Positions 43,398 through 52,469 of a DNA stretch of 64,000 nucleotides are shown here, piece by piece; positions within the stretch are counted from its first letter, which is position 1; the number at the start of each line of letters is the position of its first letter. Made by a program: the position numbers and the translations under genes. Origin of the DNA: Clostridia bacterium (GTDB taxonomy: Bacteria; Bacillota; Clostridia; Oscillospirales; Acutalibacteraceae); assembly GCA_017438845.1 (NCBI GenBank), contig JAFRUO010000029.1:1-64000 (forward strand), read 5' to 3'. The notes beneath the pieces are model-generated. The model made no database searches. It worked only from the letters and a program-made list of their open reading frames with translations, and was not told the DNA's origin.

Positions 43398-43826
43398 TTA
43401 ATTCTCCTTGTCATCCATAACGTCGACTGTTATTTCAAGCTCATTTTTTGCCGCAAAGCCTGAGTTAAAGTCGATATTGTAGTTAAGTATTATTTTTCCG
43501 CCGAGCATTGTAAGACTGCTTTCGAGCAGCTCGGTATAAATACCGATTGAGATGTTGCCGTACGGAGTGACATATTCGCTGTTGCTTCTTTCTCCGCGGC
43601 TGAAAAACATTTCGGTTGCACTCTCGCCGAATTTAGTCATCAGCAGCGTGCCGTCACTGAAACTGATTACCGTTTTAGCGTTCGGCTGCTCATAGTCCGT
43701 ATATTCAATCACATAGCCCTTTTCGCCCTTTGTAAGACTTCCGACAACACTGATTTGCGTAATATCGGGCTCCGTCTCAACATACTGCTTGCCGACTATG
43801 TGTACCGTCGCCTTTTTAGTTTCCAT
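43398..43826 (-). CDS. DUF1934 protein, YwiB-like beta-barrel
   Basis: A 142-residue soluble protein predicted as a small calycin-like beta-barrel, matching DUF1934 (YwiB). Visible features are YVIEYTDYEQPNAKT, TEMFFSRGERSNSEY and TPYGNISIGIYTE. Its biochemical role is unknown, but the gene sits just before argS in many Firmicutes. I chose the ATG at 43826, after CGGAGAG. It overlaps the 3' end of ddl by 11 bases. Confidence 0.85.
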   Translation of the reverse strand: METKKATVHIVGKQYVETEPDITQISVVGSLTKGEKGYVIEYTDYEQPNAKTVISFSDGTLLMTKFGESATEMFFSRGERSNSEYVTPYGNISIGIYTELLESSLTMLGGKIILNYNIDFNSGFAAKNELEITVDVMDDKEN

Positions 43827-44886
43827 TTTTTCTCTCCGTTGCAAGCTCAAAGAGCTTATCAATCAGCTCGGAATAACCTATTCCGCTGTGCTCGCAAAGC
43901 TTCGGGTACATACTGATTGACGTAAAGCCCGGAAGCGTGTTGATTTCATTAAGCATTACCTTGCCCGCGTCCTTCGTAACGAAGAAATCGACCCTTGAAA
44001 GTCCGGAGCAACCGAGCACCTTGTAAGCCTTGAGCGCCAGACGCTGTACCTCGCTTATCTGTTCGTCGGTGATATGAGCAGGGATATAAAGCTCGCTAGA
44101 AGCATTTTCGTACTTTGCCTGGAAGTCATAAAACTCGTTTGCAGGCTTAATCTGACCGACGCTCATAGCCCTTGCGCCACGGTTGCCGAGCACTGCACAT
44201 TCGACCTCATAGCCGTCAACGAACTGTTCAAGCACCGCTTTTCTGTCCTCCTTAAAGGCTACGGACATAGCCGTTTTAAGCGACTCCCTGTCGCTTGCCT
44301 TGGAGATGCCTACCGATGAGCCTGCATTGGCAGGCTTTACAAACACGGGATAGCCGAGATATTCCTCCGCCTTCAATATAAACTCTTCTGGGTTCTCTTT
44401 ATAGTCCTCTTTAATAACGCTCATCCATTTTGCCTGAGGAATACCTGCACAGTCCGCAAGCGTGTTTGTTACCGCCTTATCCATACAGCATGCAGAAGAA
44501 AGCGTATCGCACCCAACATAGGGAATGCCCGAAAGCTCCAGCAGTCCCTGCACTGTACCGTCCTCTCCGTTTGCTCCGTGGAGCACGGGGAAGCAGACGT
44601 CAATTTTAATTCTCTCGGCTCCGTCGGCTCTGAAAACAATGATGCCGCCGTCAGCTCTGTCGGGCGAAATAACGGCTTTTGTTATTTTGCCGCTTTCGAG
44701 CCATTTTTCATTCGGTAAAAGCTCGGGGCTGCCCTCAAAAAGATACCACTCCCCGTCCGACGTTATACCGAGCATATATATGTTATATTTTTCTTTCGGT
44801 ATGTTGGCAATTACATTGCTTGCCGAAACAAGCGACACGGAATGCTCGCTTGACACACCGCCGAAAATAACCAATGCATTTTTCAT
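43816..44886 (-). CDS. ddl: D-alanine--D-alanine ligase
   Basis: An ATP-grasp ligase of about 356 residues that makes the D-Ala-D-Ala dipeptide used by MurF. The N-terminal FGGVSSEHSVSLVSA motif, the GANGEDGTVQGLLEL loop, FVKPANAGSSVGISK and the C-terminal LNEINTLPGFTSISMYPKL are all intact. FQAKYENASSELY covers the omega-loop region, with nothing clearly diagnostic of D-lactate or D-serine ligases. I chose the ATG at 44886, six bases after GAGGTG. Confidence 0.93.
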   Translation of the reverse strand: MKNALVIFGGVSSEHSVSLVSASNVIANIPKEKYNIYMLGITSDGEWYLFEGSPELLPNEKWLESGKITKAVISPDRADGGIIVFRADGAERIKIDVCFPVLHGANGEDGTVQGLLELSGIPYVGCDTLSSACCMDKAVTNTLADCAGIPQAKWMSVIKEDYKENPEEFILKAEEYLGYPVFVKPANAGSSVGISKASDRESLKTAMSVAFKEDRKAVLEQFVDGYEVECAVLGNRGARAMSVGQIKPANEFYDFQAKYENASSELYIPAHITDEQISEVQRLALKAYKVLGCSGLSRVDFFVTKDAGKVMLNEINTLPGFTSISMYPKLCEHSGIGYSELIDKLFELATERKNGN

Positions 44887-44917
44887 TTTACGCACCTCTG
44901 AAAACATAATACAGTTA

Positions 44918-44946
44918 ATAATAACATATGATTAAAACTTTATCAA
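44918..44946 (-). promoter_or_regulatory. Promoter of ddl-ywiB-argS
   Basis: On the minus strand: TTGATA (44941-44946), a 17-base spacer, TATTAT (44918-44923), about 30 bases before the ddl start. Confidence 0.75.
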
Positions 44947-44967
44947 TTATAAGTTAAAAAATTTTTA

Positions 44968-44996
44968 ATGACAAATTGCAATTTATATGTTACAAT
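44968..44996 (+). promoter_or_regulatory. Promoter of the 299-residue protein gene
   Basis: ATGACA (44968-44973), a 17-base spacer, TACAAT (44991-44996), divergent from the ddl promoter. Confidence 0.6.
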
Positions 44997-45028
44997 ATTG
45001 TGCGATAATTTAAAAGGGGCGTTATTAA

Positions 45029-45928
45029 ATGCAATTAAACGAAGCATACCGCCTGATTATTTCGGGCATTCAGGACGCAATTGAACAAAACGGTTTTTCA
45101 CTTGCAAACCCCGTTAAGGGCGATGAGGTTCCGGTCACGGTTGACGGCGAACGCTCTTACATCGACTACAAGGGCGAAAAGGGTAAAATCAGACTTGAAT
45201 TTTCGGGTCTTCAGGCTTTACTGTTTTATTCGGAATCAGACTCTGACGAAAGCCTTGAAAAAGCAAGCGTTAACTATTTTAATGCAGAGGAATTTGACCA
45301 GCGTGACATTAAGTCGCTGTGTAACGAGCTGAGCGAAACAATTAACGCTCATTTCGGATATGCCGACACCACGGCACAGAAAGCAAAGAAAAAGCCCGTT
45401 CCCGTTTCAAAGGCGGCGGCGAAATCAGGCTCGCAAAGCTATGACGGCAACACGCTTGCTAATAGGCTGACGGGTCTTTATCCTCAGCTTAAAGAGCCGT
45501 ACAAAGCCAATTACGAAAAATACGGTGAGTTTTTGGCAGAAGAGTTTTTTGACGATTACGGCACCAAAGAAATACTCGCAACTATCAAAAGCGGCAACCA
45601 GCAGGAGTTAAAAAGGCTTTTCAAAATTCTTAACGATATTTATGAAAACGGCTCCTCCGATACTCAGGGCATTATTGCGGTTACAATTCTCGGACATATG
45701 GACAACGACGAAAAGATGTGCCGTACCGCAGAGGAATATATGTGCGACGATATGAGGGAAATTGTGTTGCTTATCAACAAATATCTCGCTTCACCCAAGG
45801 GACAGAAAATGTGGGACAAGATGAATAATCCCCCCGCATACAAGCCCAAAAAGCAAAAACAGCCCGGCTTATTCTCACAGATGATGGCCGCAGGCAACGC
45901 ACAAAACGGCGGAATGCCTCCGATGTAA
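45029..45928 (+). CDS. Conserved hypothetical cytoplasmic protein
   Basis: A 299-residue protein with no signal or membrane segment. An N-terminal alpha/beta domain (about 1-110, with a GERSYIDYKGEKGKIRLEF strand series) is followed by a Lys/Ala/Ser linker (about 115-140) and a helical C-terminal domain rich in acidic residues (EEFFDDYGTKEI, AEEYMCDDMREIVLLINKYL). It ends in a Lys/Pro/Gln tail. I do not recognise the family. It has its own promoter and terminator, with an AAAGGGG ribosome site, and is transcribed divergently from ddl. Confidence 0.75.
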   Translation: MQLNEAYRLIISGIQDAIEQNGFSLANPVKGDEVPVTVDGERSYIDYKGEKGKIRLEFSGLQALLFYSESDSDESLEKASVNYFNAEEFDQRDIKSLCNELSETINAHFGYADTTAQKAKKKPVPVSKAAAKSGSQSYDGNTLANRLTGLYPQLKEPYKANYEKYGEFLAEEFFDDYGTKEILATIKSGNQQELKRLFKILNDIYENGSSDTQGIIAVTILGHMDNDEKMCRTAEEYMCDDMREIVLLINKYLASPKGQKMWDKMNNPPAYKPKKQKQPGLFSQMMAAGNAQNGGMPPM

Positions 45929-45948
45929 AGCTTAAAACACGCATAGTT

Positions 45949-45978
45949 AAAGGCACGGTTAAGCACCGTGCCTTTTTT
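45949..45978. terminator. Terminator of the 299-residue protein gene
   Basis: AAAGGCACGGT pairs with ACCGTGCCTTT, followed by T-run. The convergent citrate synthase gene ends nine bases later and may use it too. Confidence 0.85.
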
Positions 45979-45986
45979 CTGTTTTG

Positions 45987-47345
45987 TTATCTGTCCTCAA
46001 GAGGGACATAGTCTTGCTTTTCCGAAACGCTTCTGTAAGCGGGACGTATAATCTTGTCTGCATTGATAAGCTCTTCAATTCTGTGAGCCGACCAGCCGAC
46101 CACCCTTGCTATTGCAAAAATCGGCGTATACATCTCATACGGTATGTCGAGCATGCTGTATACAAGGCCGCTGTAAAAGTCGACATTCACGCTGACGCCC
46201 TTATATATGCGGCGTTTGGCGGAAATTACCTCTTTACCGATGGTTTCAATCATTGAGTAAAGCTCAAAGTCATCCTCCCTGCCCTTTTCAACGGCAAGCT
46301 TGTTTACAAAGGACTTGAACACCTGCGCTCTCGGGTCGGAAACGGAATAAATAGCGTGACCCATTCCGTAAATCAAGCCCTTTTTGTCGAACGCTTCTTT
46401 GTCGACAAGTTTTTCAAGATAAGCTCTTATCTGAGCCGGGTCCTTAGTGTCTGTGACATTTTTCTTTAAGTCGTCAACCATCTCAACAACCTTGATGTTA
46501 GCCCCGCCGTGCTTAGGCCCTTTAAGCGACGATAACGCCGCAGCCATTACCGAATAGGTATCAGAGCCCGATGAGGTTACAACATGTGTGGTGAACGACG
46601 AGTTGTTACCGCCGCCGTGCTCCATATGAAGAATCAGCGCTGTGTCAAGCACCTGAGCTTCAAGCTCGGTGTAGTCCATATCGGGACGCAGCATTCTTAA
46701 AATATTCTCCGCAGTTGAAAGCTTCGAGTCGGGGCGGTGAATGTAAAGAGAATCATACATCTCGTAATAATTATATACCTGATAGGCGTAAACGGACAGC
46801 ATCGGGAAGCAGCTTATAAGCCTGAGGCACTGATGAAGCACGTTGCTAAGCTCAAGGTCGCCCGAGCGGTCGTCATATGCGGCAAGAGTAAGCACGCTTC
46901 GTGTGATTGAGTTCATCAAATCCTTGTTCGACGCCTTCATAATAACGTCCCTTGTAAAGTTTGTGGGCAATGTGCGAAGCGCCGCAAGCAGCTCGGAAAA
47001 CTCCTCAAGCTGCTTTTTGTCGGGCAGTGTGCCGAAGAGCAACAGATAGCACGCCTCTTCAAAGCCGAAGCGGTTATCCCCTCTGCCTCTGATCAGGTCA
47101 ATTACATTGATGCCTCTGTAGGAAAGTCTGCCGTCGCAGGGTATCCTGCCCTGCTCGGTTTCCTCAAAGGCTATTATTTCGGATATATTTGTAAGTCCTG
47201 CAAGCACGCCGTTGCCGTTTTTGTCACGAAGTCCTCTTTTTACGCCGTACTTGTCATAGAGCTCAATGTCAATCGTGCCTGTCTTGCGGCAGATTTCGGC
47301 ATGCTCTTCTTCGTATTTTTGTATCATTTCACGGTTAAATTCCAT
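45987..47345 (-). CDS. gltA: Citrate synthase
   Basis: A 452-residue enzyme condensing acetyl-CoA and oxaloacetate. Catalytic landmarks are HMEHGGGNNSSF, the GPKHGGAN region, GMGHAIYSVSDPRA with the active His, and NVDFYSGLVY with the active Asp. The long N-terminal part is typical of the clostridial citrate/2-methylcitrate synthase group. No aconitase or isocitrate dehydrogenase gene is adjacent, so it probably serves glutamate synthesis. Confidence 0.93.
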   Translation of the reverse strand: MEFNREMIQKYEEEHAEICRKTGTIDIELYDKYGVKRGLRDKNGNGVLAGLTNISEIIAFEETEQGRIPCDGRLSYRGINVIDLIRGRGDNRFGFEEACYLLLFGTLPDKKQLEEFSELLAALRTLPTNFTRDVIMKASNKDLMNSITRSVLTLAAYDDRSGDLELSNVLHQCLRLISCFPMLSVYAYQVYNYYEMYDSLYIHRPDSKLSTAENILRMLRPDMDYTELEAQVLDTALILHMEHGGGNNSSFTTHVVTSSGSDTYSVMAAALSSLKGPKHGGANIKVVEMVDDLKKNVTDTKDPAQIRAYLEKLVDKEAFDKKGLIYGMGHAIYSVSDPRAQVFKSFVNKLAVEKGREDDFELYSMIETIGKEVISAKRRIYKGVSVNVDFYSGLVYSMLDIPYEMYTPIFAIARVVGWSAHRIEELINADKIIRPAYRSVSEKQDYVPLEDR

Positions 47346-47380
47346 TAAAACTTACCTTTCCTGATGGGTATTCCCTGTTT

Positions 47381-47402
47381 GGCTGTAAAAGCGTTTACAG
47401 CC
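47381..47402 (-). other. Hairpin directly after metY
   Basis: GGCTGTAAA pairs with TTTACAGCC immediately after the stop codon of metY. There is no T-run, so it is a weak terminator at best. Confidence 0.4.
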
Positions 47403-48686
47403 TTAAATTTTATCAAGTGCCTGCTTAATGTCGTCAATTATATCCTGAGCGTTTTCGATGCCTACCGAGAAACGGACAAGGTCGGGCGTAACCCCGCACT
47501 CTTCAAGCTCGCTGTCGGAAAGCTGACGGTGAGTTGAGGAAGCAGGATGAAGCACACAGGTGCGTGCGTCGGCAACGTGAGTTACAATTGCCGCAAGACG
47601 AAGATTGTTCATAAACTCCTCCGCCTTTTCTCTGCCGCCCTTAACACCGAAAGAGATTACTCCGCAGGTGCCGTTCGGCATATACTTTTTAGCAAGCTCA
47701 TAGTCCTTGCTTGACTCAAGGTCGGGATAATTAACCCACGAAATTCTGTCATCCGTTTCAAGATATTTCGCAACCTCAAGGGCATTTTTGCAGTGTCTTT
47801 CCATTCTGACGGCAAGGCTTTCAAGTCCGAGATTAAGCAGGAACGCATTAAACGGAGAAGGCGTAGAGCCAAAGTCTCTTAAAAGCTGAGCAACGATTTT
47901 TGTAACATACCCTGCTTTTCCGAAATCCTTAGCATAGGTAGCGCCGTGATAGCTCTCGTCAGGCTGAGTCATACCGGGAAACTTGTCGTTTTGGAACCAG
48001 TCAAAATTACCGCTGTCAACAACGCAGCCGCCGATAGTCGAAGCGTGACCCTCCATATATTTTGTGGTTGAATGAGTGACGATATCCGCGCCCCATTCAA
48101 TCGGTCTGCAGTTGATAGGAGTCGGGAAGGTGTTGTCAATAATGAGCGGCACGCCGTGTGCATGAGCTACGTTGGCGAACTTTTCAATGTCAAGCACATC
48201 AAGCGACGGATTTGCAACGGTTTCGCCGAACACAGCCTTTGTATTAGGCTTAAAGAGCTTTGAAATCTCCTCCTCGGACAAGGTCGGGTCAACAAAGGTA
48301 ACGTCGATGCCGAGCTTTCTCATAGTAACGTTAAACAGATTGAAGGTACCGCCGTAAATAGTAGCGGAGCTGATAAAGTGGTCGCCCGCCTGCATAATGT
48401 TGATAAGAGAAAAGAAATTTGCCGCCTGACCCGAGGACGTAAGCACTGCCGCAAAGCCGCCCTCAAGAGCCGCTATTTTGGAGGCAACAATATCATTTGT
48501 CGGGTTCGCAAGGCGGGTATACATATAGCCCGGCTGGAGGTCAAAAAGCTTTGCCATATCGGCGCTTGTGTCGTATTTATAGGTTGTGCTTTCATAAATC
48601 GGCATAACTCTCGGCTCGCCGCTTTTGGGCTGCCAGCCTGCCTGTACGCACTTTGTTTCAATTTTCTGCTTAGGATCAAATGCCAT
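47403..48686 (-). CDS. metY: O-acetylhomoserine aminocarboxypropyltransferase (sulfhydrylase)
   Basis: A PLP enzyme of about 427 residues in the Cys/Met metabolism family. It makes homocysteine from O-acetylhomoserine and sulfide. It begins with TKCVQAGWQPKSGEPRVMPIYESTTY. The PLP lysine is in HSTTKYMEGHAST, and the SSGQAANFF stretch is typical of the MetY group. It pairs with the acetyltransferase-type MetA at 5.4-6.3 kb, although the genes are 41 kb apart. I chose the ATG at 48686, at good distance from AAAGGA, over earlier in-frame starts. Confidence 0.93.
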   Translation of the reverse strand: MAFDPKQKIETKCVQAGWQPKSGEPRVMPIYESTTYKYDTSADMAKLFDLQPGYMYTRLANPTNDIVASKIAALEGGFAAVLTSSGQAANFFSLINIMQAGDHFISSATIYGGTFNLFNVTMRKLGIDVTFVDPTLSEEEISKLFKPNTKAVFGETVANPSLDVLDIEKFANVAHAHGVPLIIDNTFPTPINCRPIEWGADIVTHSTTKYMEGHASTIGGCVVDSGNFDWFQNDKFPGMTQPDESYHGATYAKDFGKAGYVTKIVAQLLRDFGSTPSPFNAFLLNLGLESLAVRMERHCKNALEVAKYLETDDRISWVNYPDLESSKDYELAKKYMPNGTCGVISFGVKGGREKAEEFMNNLRLAAIVTHVADARTCVLHPASSTHRQLSDSELEECGVTPDLVRFSVGIENAQDIIDDIKQALDKI

Positions 48687-48754
48687 CTTAATCATTCCTT
48701 TATAAAAAGATATTAAATATTTTAACACATTAAGGTGTTTTTTTCAAGTAGAAT

Positions 48755-48791
48755 AAAAAGGGCGGAGAAGACGCTTCGGCCTCCTCCGCAA
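48755..48791 (-). terminator. Terminator of the nrdD-trxB unit
   Basis: GCGGAG-containing arms pair with CTCCGC around CGAA-type loop bases, followed by CCTTTTTATT on the minus strand. Confidence 0.75.
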
Positions 48792-48818
48792 AAGAAAGGA
48801 AAAAGAAAAAGAAAGTTA

Positions 48819-49730
48819 TCAAAGTGTATCAATGTAGTTGCAAGCCGCCAATGCCGCAACCGCGCCGTCCGCAACAGCGGTGGTAATCTGCCTTATTTTC
48901 TTGGTGCGGCAGTCACCTGCGGTAAACACTCCTTCGGTGTTTGTAAGGCACTGCTCGTCGCTTGCAACATAGCCGTAGCTGTCAAGCTGTGCAACTTCGG
49001 CGAAGGCTTCGTTGTCAGGTGCCAGCCCGATGGCAATAAACGCACCGTCAAAGCTGAGCTCGGTTTCCTCGCCCGTTTTCTGATTAAGCACGACTGCGCC
49101 GGATATATCCTCACCGTTGCCCGTAAAGCTCTTAACGACAGTGTCGAAAATGTAGCTTACGTTGGGTTTGGAAAGAAGTATATCCACAAGCTTTTTCTCT
49201 CCCGTGAAATCGGAAAGATTCTGCACTACGGTAACCTTTTTACAGTTGTCGCAAAGAAGTATCGCCTCCTGAAGGGCTGAATTTCCGCCGCCTACGACAA
49301 TAACCTCCTTGTCCTGATAAAAGGCTCCGTCGCACACTGCACAGAAGGAAATACCGTTGCCGACATAGTCCTCCTCACCCGGAACGCCGAGCATTCTGTG
49401 CTTTGCGCCCGTCGCAATTATTACCGCCTTCGCAGTATGCTCTCCCGAGTCGGTGACAACGGTTTTTGTGCTTCCGTTGTCAACAATTTTAACCGCCTCC
49501 TCAAGCTCAAACTCCGCTCCCTGAGAAACGGCGTGCTCAAAGAAATGGTCGGCAAGTTCGTTCCCGCTTGCCTCGGTAAAGCCGGGATAGTTTTCAATTT
49601 TGGGCGAAAAGGTTACCTGACCGCCGAAGCTTGCCTTTTCGATAAGCAGCACCGATTTATTTGCGCGAAGCGCATAAACGGCGGCGGTAAGTCCGGCAGG
49701 TCCCGCACCTATAATTATAATATCATGCAT
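48819..49730 (-). CDS. trxB: Thioredoxin reductase
   Basis: A 303-residue flavoprotein. The FAD loop IIIGAGPAGLTAAVYA, the redox pair CAVC (Cys130, Cys133), the NADPH loop VVGGGNSALQEA and the FTAGDCRTKKIRQITTAVADGA ending are all intact. It reduces thioredoxin-like proteins with NADPH. It starts two bases after nrdD, whose C-terminus carries a glutaredoxin/thioredoxin-like domain. That domain is the likely partner. Confidence 0.95.
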   Translation of the reverse strand: MHDIIIIGAGPAGLTAAVYALRANKSVLLIEKASFGGQVTFSPKIENYPGFTEASGNELADHFFEHAVSQGAEFELEEAVKIVDNGSTKTVVTDSGEHTAKAVIIATGAKHRMLGVPGEEDYVGNGISFCAVCDGAFYQDKEVIVVGGGNSALQEAILLCDNCKKVTVVQNLSDFTGEKKLVDILLSKPNVSYIFDTVVKSFTGNGEDISGAVVLNQKTGEETELSFDGAFIAIGLAPDNEAFAEVAQLDSYGYVASDEQCLTNTEGVFTAGDCRTKKIRQITTAVADGAVAALAACNYIDTL

Positions 49731-49732
49731 TA

Positions 49733-52099
49733 TTATGCCTCGATGTATTTCTTGATGTTTGATACGTTGACGTATTTTTCAACCTCTTCCGCCTTCTTAA
49801 CATAAAGGGTCGGCGCCTGCTTGAGCCCCAATTCCTTGGCAAGCTCCTGGTTGTCCTCAACATAAATCTTGGAGTACTTAATGCCCGCCTTGTCGAGAAG
49901 AGCAGCCGCTACCTTGCAGTTAGGGCAGGTCTTGGTTGCGAAAAGAAGGGTTGTGTCGCCGTCGATAAGCGGTGAAGTCTCTGCCTGAGGCGCATCGTGG
50001 GAAGCAGCTATTTCCGACTTAACCTCTGTCTTATTAAGCACATCGTATGTAACTCTGTCCTTGTATTCCTGAACCTTACCGTCGTTCCAGTTCTGTACGG
50101 GACGGTAGTAGCCTGTAATTCTTGAGTAAACCTCAGCCTTTTCTCCGCACTCGGGGCAGGTAAAGTGCTCGCCCTGAATGTAGCCGTGATTCTTACAGAT
50201 TGAGTATGTCGGTGAGATTGTGTAGTAAGGAAGCTTGTGGTTTTCGGCAATCTTTCTTACAAGGTCTGCAGCCGATTTCCAGCTCGGAAGCTTTTCGCCG
50301 AGGAAGGCGTGGAATACGGTACCCGAGGTGTAGAGGGTCTGAATGTCATCCTGAATCGAAAGAGCCTCAAAGATATCGTCGGTATAGCCTACGGGAAGGT
50401 TGGAGGAGTTGGTGTAGTAAGGAGTGCCGTTCATGTTTGCGGTGATGATGTCGGGATAGCGCTTAACATCATGCTTTGCAAGACGGTATGAGGTTGACTC
50501 TGCAGGTGTTGCTTCAAGGTTGTAGAGGTCGCCGTACTGCTCCTGATAGTCGGAGAGACGCTCTCTCATGTGGTTGAGAGTCTTGATGGTAAACTCCTGA
50601 GTTTCCTTATGAGTCATATCGGCGCGAAGCCATTTTGCGTTAAGTCCCGCCTCGTTCATACCCAAAAGACCGATTGTCGAGAAATGGTTGTTGAAGGTGC
50701 CCAGGTATCTCTTGGTATAGGGATAAAGTCCCTCATCGAGAAGCTTGGTTATGATGGTTCTCTTAACCTTGAGCGAACGTGCGGCAAGGTCCATCATATG
50801 GTCAAGACGCTTGAAGAATTCATCCTCGTCGGCTGAAAGGTATGCAAGCCTGGGCATATTGATTGTTACAACGCCGACAGAGCCTGTTGATTCGCCCGAG
50901 CCGAAGAAGCCGCCCGATTTTTTACGCAGCTCACGAAGGTCAAGACGAAGTCTGCAGCACATTGAACGTACATCCGAGGGCTCCATATCGGAGTTGATGT
51001 AGTTTGAGAAATAAGGTGTGCCGTACTTAGCGGTCATCTCAAAGAGAAGCTTGTTGTTCTCGGTTTCGGACCAGTCGAAATCCCTTGTGATTGAGTAGGT
51101 CGGAATCGGATACTGGAAGCCTCTGCCGTTGGCGTCGCCCTCGATCATAATCTCGATAAACGCCTTGTTGACCATATCCATTTCCTTTTTGCAGTCCTTG
51201 TACTTAAAGGGCATTTCCTTGCCGCCTACGATAGCGTTAAGCTCTGCAAGGTCGTTCGGAACGGTCCAGTCAAGCGTTACGTTGGTAAACGGTGCCTGAG
51301 TGCCCCAGCGTGAAGGAGTGTTAACGCCGTAGATGAATGACTGAATGCACTGCTTAACCTCTTTGTATGACAAGTTGTCAGCCTTTACAAAGGGAGCAAG
51401 ATATGTGTCGAAGGATGAGAACGCCTGAGCGCCTGCCCATTCGTTCTGCATAATACCGAGGAAGTTAACCATCTGGTTGCAGAGGGTTGAAAGGTGTGAA
51501 GCGGGGGCAGATGTGATTTTGCCCGGAATGCCGCCGAGGCCCTCCTGAATAAGCTGCTTGAGCGACCAGCCTGCACAGTAACCGGTAAGCATTGAAAGGT
51601 CGTGAATGTGCACGTCTGCGTTCTTGTGAGCCTGTGCAATTTCCTCGTCATAGATTTCGGAAAGCCAATAGTTGGCGGTAATAGCGCCTGAGTTTGAAAG
51701 GATAAGTCCGCCTACGGAGTAGGTAACGGTTGAGTTTTCCTTAACTCTCCAGTCGGTAACCTTAACATAGTTGTCAACGATTTCCTTGTAGTCAAGGATA
51801 GTCGACTTCATGTTTCTTAATTTTTCGCGCTGTCTTCTGTAAAGAATATAGCTCTTTGCAACATCCGCATAGCCCGCCTTGATAAGCACGTCCTCGACAG
51901 AGTCCTGAATGTCCTCAACGGCGATAAGGTCGTTGGATATTTTCGGCTCGAAGTCTGCCGTAACTTTAAGTGCAAGCAAATCTATAACGCTCTGATGATA
52001 CTGCTTTTCGCAGGCGTCAAAAGCCTTGGAAATCGCTACGCTGATTTTTGACAAGTCAAAGTCCGCAACCGAATTGTCTCGTTTAATTACCTGATACAT
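49733..52099 (-). CDS. nrdD: Class III (anaerobic) ribonucleoside-triphosphate reductase with C-terminal redox domain
   Basis: A 788-residue glycyl-radical enzyme. Residues 1-95 are an ATP cone. The catalytic barrel follows. A zinc site is formed by CKNHG (Cys635) and CPEC (Cys648, Cys651). The glycyl radical motif RITGYYRP puts the radical at Gly663. The last 70 residues or so are a glutaredoxin/NrdH-like domain with CPNC (Cys725, Cys728), fused in frame. It makes dNTPs from NTPs without oxygen and needs the NrdG activase encoded at 54.8 kb. trxB follows directly. The promoter carries an NrdR-like box. Confidence 0.94.
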   Translation of the reverse strand: MYQVIKRDNSVADFDLSKISVAISKAFDACEKQYHQSVIDLLALKVTADFEPKISNDLIAVEDIQDSVEDVLIKAGYADVAKSYILYRRQREKLRNMKSTILDYKEIVDNYVKVTDWRVKENSTVTYSVGGLILSNSGAITANYWLSEIYDEEIAQAHKNADVHIHDLSMLTGYCAGWSLKQLIQEGLGGIPGKITSAPASHLSTLCNQMVNFLGIMQNEWAGAQAFSSFDTYLAPFVKADNLSYKEVKQCIQSFIYGVNTPSRWGTQAPFTNVTLDWTVPNDLAELNAIVGGKEMPFKYKDCKKEMDMVNKAFIEIMIEGDANGRGFQYPIPTYSITRDFDWSETENNKLLFEMTAKYGTPYFSNYINSDMEPSDVRSMCCRLRLDLRELRKKSGGFFGSGESTGSVGVVTINMPRLAYLSADEDEFFKRLDHMMDLAARSLKVKRTIITKLLDEGLYPYTKRYLGTFNNHFSTIGLLGMNEAGLNAKWLRADMTHKETQEFTIKTLNHMRERLSDYQEQYGDLYNLEATPAESTSYRLAKHDVKRYPDIITANMNGTPYYTNSSNLPVGYTDDIFEALSIQDDIQTLYTSGTVFHAFLGEKLPSWKSAADLVRKIAENHKLPYYTISPTYSICKNHGYIQGEHFTCPECGEKAEVYSRITGYYRPVQNWNDGKVQEYKDRVTYDVLNKTEVKSEIAASHDAPQAETSPLIDGDTTLLFATKTCPNCKVAAALLDKAGIKYSKIYVEDNQELAKELGLKQAPTLYVKKAEEVEKYVNVSNIKKYIEA

Positions 52100-52469
52100 C
52101 TCTTATACCTCTTTCTTTCAACATTGTAAGTGTAAAGTGTTTTAACTTTACACATTATTTTTAATCCGCATTCGCCCCTTGGAGCGACATTGAGAATATA
52201 ATACACCCTATATATTGTGTTGTCAATATCAAAATTCAAAAAAATCACAAAATATTGTGTTTGACTTTTAAATCATTCACAACATTTTGCGATTTTATGT
52301 GTATTATTCAAGGAATTATGTGGCTTTTCCACCAAAATTCACTTGTTTTTTAGTGATTTTAACCACTATATCTTGTGTCGGACGAAAATAAAACCAAACT
52401 GCACAGAGCACTGCTAATAAGCCATCACGGAAGAAAAAAGCGGCATAATAGTATACTCACATTTTCTTA
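52100..52469. other. nrdD leader and promoter region
   Basis: A 370-base gap containing the nrdD ribosome site, a leader hairpin (GTGTAAAG/CTTTACAC, 52130-52153), the nrdD promoter and three NrdR-like boxes (52205-52220, 52245-52260, 52363-52378). No gene is seen. There is no evident terminator for the CHAP-SLH gene upstream. Confidence 0.65.
52198..52226 (-). promoter_or_regulatory. nrdD promoter with NrdR-like box in the spacer
   Basis: On the minus strand: TTGACA (52221-52226), a 17-base spacer, TATTAT (52198-52203). The spacer holds ACACAATATATAGGGT (52205-52220), close to the NrdR consensus. A second box is at 52245-52260, and a third at 52363-52378 reads ACACAAGATATAGTGG on this strand. 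Confidence 0.75.

Noticed and set aside
44086..44886. Vancomycin-resistance-type ligase rather than Ddl
   Set aside because: The omega-loop region shows no clear D-lactate or D-serine ligase signature, and no vanH, vanT or vanX-like gene is near.
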